A stretch of DNA of 8,032 nucleotides from NCBI GenBank assembly GCA_009691315.1, contig SICT01000048.1, positions 1 through 8,032 of the forward strand, written 5' to 3'. The notes beneath the pieces are model-generated. The model was given only the letters and a program-made list of their open reading frames with translations. It made no database searches and had not been told where the DNA came from. Source of the stretch: Candidatus Uhrbacteria bacterium. Its GTDB lineage: Bacteria > Patescibacteriota > Patescibacteriia > 2-12-FULL-60-25. Shown one piece after another: positions 5,685-8,032 of this stretch; position 1 is the first letter of the stretch; the number at the start of each line of letters is the position of its first letter. The position numbers and the translations under genes were made by a program.

Positions 5685-6167
5685 ATGAAGCTTTCAACGC
5701 TCTGTTATTGTCTGACGGACGAACGAATTTTATTAGCTTTAAAGAAAAAAGGATTTGGGGAGGGGAAATGGAATGGCATGGGCGGGAAGGTCGAGGCAGG
5801 GGAAACAGTCGTTCAAGCGGCAGTGCGGGAACTGGAGGAAGAAGTTGGGTTGATGGCGCAAGACAAAGATTTGCAATTGGTTGCGGTCATAAAATTTTTC
5901 ATGGCAGGCGAATGCGTTTCTGAATGTCAGGTGTTTTTTGTTCGAGTTTGGACAGGCGAGCCGATCGAAAGCGAGGAGATGAAACCGCAATGGTATTCGA
6001 TTGACAAACTGCCTTTTGATGGCATGTGGCCAGGTGATCGAGTGTGGTTGCCACTTTTGCTCGCAGGGAAAAAGATTCAAGGGGAAGAATATTTGGATGC
6101 CTCAGGTCAGATATTGGAAAAATTTGAATGGAAGGAATTATCATCTAGAAATAATTTCTCGCGATAG
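5685..6167 (+). CDS. NUDIX hydrolase of the MTH1 (8-oxo-dGTP diphosphatase) type
   Basis: A 160-aa cytoplasmic hydrolase likely to cleave oxidised purine nucleoside triphosphates to monophosphates and so keep them out of DNA. The Nudix box is perfect at residues 34-56: G34, E40, then RELEEEVGL (48-56) with the metal-binding Glu cluster E51-E53. The resemblance to human MTH1 (NUDT1) is unusually close outside the box as well: LALKKKGFGEGKWNGMGG (18-34), EEMKPQWYSIDKLPF (97-111) and WLPLLLAGKK (121-130) follow the human protein almost position by position. N30 matches the human base-contacting Asn33. The human WPDD pair (Asp119/Asp120) reads WPGD here (G117, D118), which may change substrate choice. 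It appears to have its own leaderless promoter, and its link to the glycan genes is probably only positional. Confidence 0.93.
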   Translation: MKLSTLCYCLTDERILLALKKKGFGEGKWNGMGGKVEAGETVVQAAVRELEEEVGLMAQDKDLQLVAVIKFFMAGECVSECQVFFVRVWTGEPIESEEMKPQWYSIDKLPFDGMWPGDRVWLPLLLAGKKIQGEEYLDASGQILEKFEWKELSSRNNFSR

Positions 6168-6182
6168 CTGATGACTATTTTT

Positions 6183-6225
6183 ACCGTATGAATCTATAGA
6201 ATACGGTCGTGGTTTATAGATTCAT
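6183..6225. repeat. Two overlapping, mutually exclusive inverted repeats
   Basis: ACCGTAT (6183-6189) pairs with ATACGGT (6201-6207). ATGAATCTATA (6188-6198) pairs with TATAGATTCAT (6215-6225). The two hairpins share bases and the second encloses the first's 3' arm, so both cannot form together. They lie between the NUDIX stop and the lipoprotein terminator in a convergent gap. No good T-run follows on either strand. Confidence 0.6.
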
Positions 6226-6234
6226 TTAAGAAAT

Positions 6235-6267
6235 AAAAAAATCCGCAGGTCGAGGCCGAGATGCGGA
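6235..6267 (-). terminator. Intrinsic terminator of the Cys-rich lipoprotein gene
   Basis: Read on the minus strand, TCCGCA (6267-6262) pairs with TGCGGA (6247-6242). A further 3-bp inner stem (TCG/CGA) lies above a small internal loop. Seven T residues follow (6241-6235). It lies about 12 nt after the minus-strand stop at 6282-6280. A second check on the plus strand shows no T-run there, so it is one-directional. Confidence 0.83.
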
Positions 6268-6279
6268 GAAAGAAAAGAG

Positions 6280-7059
6280 CTATTTGACGCAGGTGCCCGC
6301 TTTGCAGGCGTAATCTACGCGGCAATCGTCATCGTTGCGGCACGCGGCACACACGCCGTGCTTGCACCAATGAGATTCGCAGTCGACGTCATCGACGCAC
6401 TGCTTTCCGAGCCTGCATTGGTCGCACCCATAGTCGTATTTCCCGAGATAGTACCCATGGGTACCACAGTCGACGTCGGTTTCCGTGCCATCGCGTCGGC
6501 CGTTTCCACACAGGTCTGGTGTCTCGCAGGAGTACACGCTACGGGAAGGGGCGCCGCCGTAGCCACCTAGGTTTTCGATGAGTAGCCGGTCGCTACCAGT
6601 GAAGGGGAGTAGGTTCTCAGCGCCCCAATAACACACTAGTTCCAGCGGGCACCCGATCTGCTTGTCCCGATCGCACCACTGGCAGAAGCCGGTGAAGCCC
6701 GGGGCCGGGTCAACGATGAGATCCTTGACGTGCATCGGCTGGGCCACACAGTGACGGCCGAACGCAGAGTTCAGGCAGTCATCATTGCTGTTGCAACAGT
6801 CGATGTTTCGGGTGATGAAACCCTCCTCAATCTTCCGATCCTGCCGATCCGTGATGGTGTACTTGAGGCGCACCACACACTCCCGGGCAGGTGTCGGCAT
6901 CTGTTGCACGATGTAGCACAGCCCGTCCTCTCGACAGGTGGCCCCACTCAAACAGGGGTTATCTGCGTTGCACGGTTCGAGCACGATCTTTTCGATCACC
7001 GAGGGATCGCTCTGGCAACCACTGGCCAGCACGAACAGGGACAATCCGATCAAGCGCAT
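6280..7059 (-). CDS. Cysteine-rich secreted lipoprotein with myxobacterial-type repeats
   Basis: I start at ATG 7059-7057 (MRLIGLSLFV), because GGAGGT (7070-7065) sits 5 nt upstream and a signal peptide follows at once. The protein is 259 aa. The lipobox LASGC puts the lipid-bearing Cys at 15. The mature part has 26 further Cys, an even number consistent with many disulfides. Spacing repeats: Cx5Cx5Cx5C at 30-48 (CNADNPC, GLC) and similar four-Cys units at 215-237 and 240-257 (CRLGKQC, CRNDDDC). CGNGRRDGTETDVDCG (184-199) matches a motif seen in large numbers in myxobacterial and other surface proteins. There is no enzyme motif; it is probably a binding or structural protein on the outer face of the membrane. 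A hand count at 6301-6360 gives 37/60 GC against about 42% in the SDR gene, the strand is opposite to all near neighbours, and it carries its own promoter and terminator, so horizontal gain is plausible. Confidence 0.85.
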   Translation of the reverse strand: MRLIGLSLFVLASGCQSDPSVIEKIVLEPCNADNPCLSGATCREDGLCYIVQQMPTPARECVVRLKYTITDRQDRKIEEGFITRNIDCCNSNDDCLNSAFGRHCVAQPMHVKDLIVDPAPGFTGFCQWCDRDKQIGCPLELVCYWGAENLLPFTGSDRLLIENLGGYGGAPSRSVYSCETPDLCGNGRRDGTETDVDCGTHGYYLGKYDYGCDQCRLGKQCVDDVDCESHWCKHGVCAACRNDDDCRVDYACKAGTCVK

Positions 7060-7064
7060 GGAAC

Positions 7065-7070
7065 ACCTCC
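7065..7070 (-). promoter_or_regulatory. Shine-Dalgarno that sets the lipoprotein start
   Basis: On the minus strand GGAGGT is followed by 5 nt and then ATG (7059). This is a near-ideal ribosome binding site and favours this start over the longer open frame that reaches 7086. Confidence 0.85.
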
Positions 7071-7078
7071 ACGAAGAG

Positions 7079-7104
7079 TTTGACAACCATCTACCATATA
7101 CAAT
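7079..7104 (+). promoter_or_regulatory. Candidate promoter for the GT2/DUF2304 genes
   Basis: TACAAT (7099-7104) matches five of six -10 positions. TTTGAC/TTGACA lies upstream at 7079-7085, but the spacing is only 13-14 bp, which is short. It would give a leader of about 55 nt ending in the strong Shine-Dalgarno at 7153-7159. It overlaps the opposing lipoprotein promoter. Tentative. Confidence 0.3.
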
Positions 7105-7123
7105 GAATTTAGGCTTTTGTCAA
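7095..7123 (-). promoter_or_regulatory. Sigma-70-like promoter of the lipoprotein gene
   Basis: On the minus strand a consensus -35 TTGACA (7123-7118) is separated by exactly 17 bp from TATATG (7100-7095), a fair -10. Transcription would start near 7088, leaving a leader of about 29 nt that contains the GGAGGT site. Confidence 0.6.
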
Positions 7124-7152
7124 CGGCTTGAAGAGGGCAAGATTTCACGCTA

Positions 7153-7159
7153 AGGTGAT
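7153..7159 (+). promoter_or_regulatory. Shine-Dalgarno of the GT2 gene
   Basis: AGGTGAT complements the AUCACCU part of the usual 16S rRNA 3' end and lies 6 nt before ATG 7166. It confirms this start. It also shows that leadered, SD-dependent genes coexist here with apparently leaderless ones. Confidence 0.75.
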
Positions 7160-7165
7160 GGGGAA

Positions 7166-7846
7166 ATGAAGGTGATTGCTGTCATGCCTGCTTATGAAGA
7201 AGCGTCTCGGATTGAGGCGGCTATTTTGGATGTAAAGCGGTTTATTGCTGATATTGTGGTGGTGGATGATGGGTCGCAGGATCAGACGGCGGATGTCGCG
7301 CGGCGAACGGGGGCGATTGTTTTGCGTCATGTAATCAATCGTGGACAGGGGGCGGCCTTGAAAACCGGAACGCAGGCCGCGTTGAAACTTGGCGCTGACG
7401 TCATCGTGCATATTGATGCCGATGGCCAACATGATGGAGAATTTCTTCCACGATTGATCGAATCGATCACAAATGATCAAGCAGATGTTGTTCTTGGTTC
7501 GCGATTTCTGGGAGTGAAGTCAGAGGGCATGCCTTGGTCTCGTCGTGTTTTGCACGTGGGTATTCATCTTTTTAATACGTTGGTGCTTGGCATCTCGTTT
7601 CGTTTTACAGATCCGCAAAGTGGATTACGTGCGATGAAACGTGAAGTGGCAGAGTCGCTAGAATTTTTTCAGGATCGTTATGCGCACTGTTCGGAAATTT
7701 TGCGATTGCTTTCACGCTCAACATTTCGTGTGACAGAAGTGCCGACAAAAATTCGTTACACGTCGGATTCCCTGGCCAAGGGGCAAAAGGCTTCCAACGC
7801 GCTCAAGATCGTATGGCAGTTACTCATGGGATCATTTCAAAAATAA
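7166..7846 (+). CDS. Family 2 glycosyltransferase, DPM/polyprenyl-phosphate sugar synthase type
   Basis: A 226-aa GT-A fold enzyme that probably transfers a sugar from a nucleotide donor to a polyprenyl phosphate on the inner membrane face. The motifs are in order: VMPAYEE (6-12), VVVDDGSQDQT (31-41), NRGQGAALKTG (58-68), DADGQHDGEF (84-93; the metal-binding D-x-D is D84-D86), LGSRFL (110-115), DPQSGLRAM (149-157, acceptor-site motif) and E177 in CSEIL. One short hydrophobic stretch (about 129-146) may dip into the membrane. There are no C-terminal membrane helices of the kind fused in longer DPM-like enzymes, so the DUF2304 protein that starts 3 nt after the stop may supply membrane contact. 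A strong Shine-Dalgarno precedes the start. GtrA, a common partner, is encoded at 3729-4154. Donor sugar unknown. Confidence 0.92.
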   Translation: MKVIAVMPAYEEASRIEAAILDVKRFIADIVVVDDGSQDQTADVARRTGAIVLRHVINRGQGAALKTGTQAALKLGADVIVHIDADGQHDGEFLPRLIESITNDQADVVLGSRFLGVKSEGMPWSRRVLHVGIHLFNTLVLGISFRFTDPQSGLRAMKREVAESLEFFQDRYAHCSEILRLLSRSTFRVTEVPTKIRYTSDSLAKGQKASNALKIVWQLLMGSFQK

Positions 7847-7849
7847 TAT

Positions 7850-8032
7850 ATGTTGATTCAATTTATTTTGTCCTTGATTTTATTGCTGGCATTGTGGTTG
7901 ACCTGGCGGCGGGTGAAACAGGGAGCCATTCGTCGTGTGGAAGCGATCGTGTGGAGTTTAGTTTGGATCGGTGGCGCGATTGTTATTTGGCATCCGGAAG
8001 TCGCGACGACCATTGCGCAACTGGTCGGTGTA
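7850..8032 (+). CDS. DUF2304 membrane protein, N-terminal part (runs off the window)
   Basis: From ATG 7850 an open frame of 61 codons continues to the last base without a stop. The visible part has two membrane helices (about 2-19, QFILSLILLLALWLTW, and 31-47, VEAIVWSLVWIGGAIVI) with a basic link RRVKQGAIRR, then HPEVATTIAQLVGV. This layout (helix, R/K-rich turn, W-rich helix, Pro, then A-x-x-L/V-G) is that of the DUF2304 family, whose members are about 110-130 aa and very often lie directly after a DPM-type GT2, as here (3 nt gap). No separate Shine-Dalgarno is seen, so translation is probably coupled to the GT2 gene. Molecular function is not established. Confidence 0.8.
   Translation, partial: MLIQFILSLILLLALWLTWRRVKQGAIRRVEAIVWSLVWIGGAIVIWHPEVATTIAQLVGV

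Noticed and set aside
6183..6225. Integron attC-like or Xer/dif-like site
   Set aside because: The arms lack the core GTTRRRY-type sites of attC and do not resemble the dif consensus. There is no integrase in the window.
6451..6464. 14-bp perfect palindrome GTACCCATGGGTAC, with several six-base restriction-type palindromes nearby
   Set aside because: It lies inside the lipoprotein coding sequence and encodes GTHGY in frame. GC-rich coding DNA yields such sites by chance, and nothing indicates a vector join.
6280..7106. Several plus-strand open frames antisense to the lipoprotein gene
   Set aside because: They are shadows produced by the high GC of the Cys-rich gene. The minus-strand frame has a signal peptide, lipobox, ideal Shine-Dalgarno and Cys periodicity.
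1..8032. CRISPR arrays, tRNA, rRNA or toxin-antitoxin pairs
   Set aside because: No regularly spaced identical repeats, tRNA cloverleaf or rRNA-like stretches were seen on either strand by reading. All sizeable gaps are accounted for by the sites listed.

Overview
The window looks like part of a cell-surface glycan and secretion locus from an uncultured bacterium. My best guess is a member of the Candidate Phyla Radiation (Patescibacteria, Parcubacteria side). The reasons are the gene mix (FG-GAP surface protein, WcaJ/WbaP-type sugar transferase, GtrA, small cupin, MTH1-type NUDIX hydrolase, DPM-type GT2 next to a DUF2304 protein), compact spacing, a mixture of Shine-Dalgarno-led and apparently leaderless starts, and moderate GC in most genes. 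No rRNA, tRNA or marker gene confirms this, so the taxonomy is inference.

Layout. 2-823 (+) is the 3' end of an FG-GAP/VCBS repeat surface protein, closed by a strong UUCG-loop terminator. 824-1030 is a convergent intergenic gap holding a perfect 26-bp inverted repeat with nested hairpins. 1031-2404 (-) is a polyprenyl-phosphate sugar-1-phosphate transferase that would start a glycan chain on a lipid carrier. Divergent from it, 2479-3732 (+) is a secreted subtilisin-like (S8) protease that overlaps by 4 bp a GtrA-family membrane protein (3729-4154). After a short regulatory gap come an extended SDR resembling UDP-glucuronate decarboxylase (4244-5266), a small cupin (5275-5643) and a NUDIX hydrolase very like human MTH1 (5685-6167). 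A GC-rich, minus-strand, cysteine-rich lipoprotein gene (6280-7059) interrupts the series. It has its own promoter, Shine-Dalgarno and terminator. The plus series then resumes with a DPM-type glycosyltransferase 2 (7166-7846) and the start of a DUF2304 protein (7850 to the window end).

How the genes may work together. The sugar transferase loads the first sugar phosphate on undecaprenyl phosphate. The SDR and cupin would make a modified nucleotide sugar. The GT2, DUF2304 and GtrA proteins fit synthesis and membrane translocation of a polyprenyl-phosphate-linked sugar. The FG-GAP protein, the S8 protease and the Cys-rich lipoprotein are exported products that may sit at the same surface. The NUDIX enzyme is nucleotide-pool housekeeping and probably not part of the pathway.

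The least ordinary parts are the inverted-repeat element at 879-1014, the compositionally foreign Cys-rich lipoprotein module with its competing hairpins and overlapping divergent promoters, and the active-site departures in the SDR (Glu to Val) and the NUDIX enzyme (one substrate-recognition Asp to Gly). I did not find a clearly new multi-gene system, CRISPR array, transposase or RNA gene.
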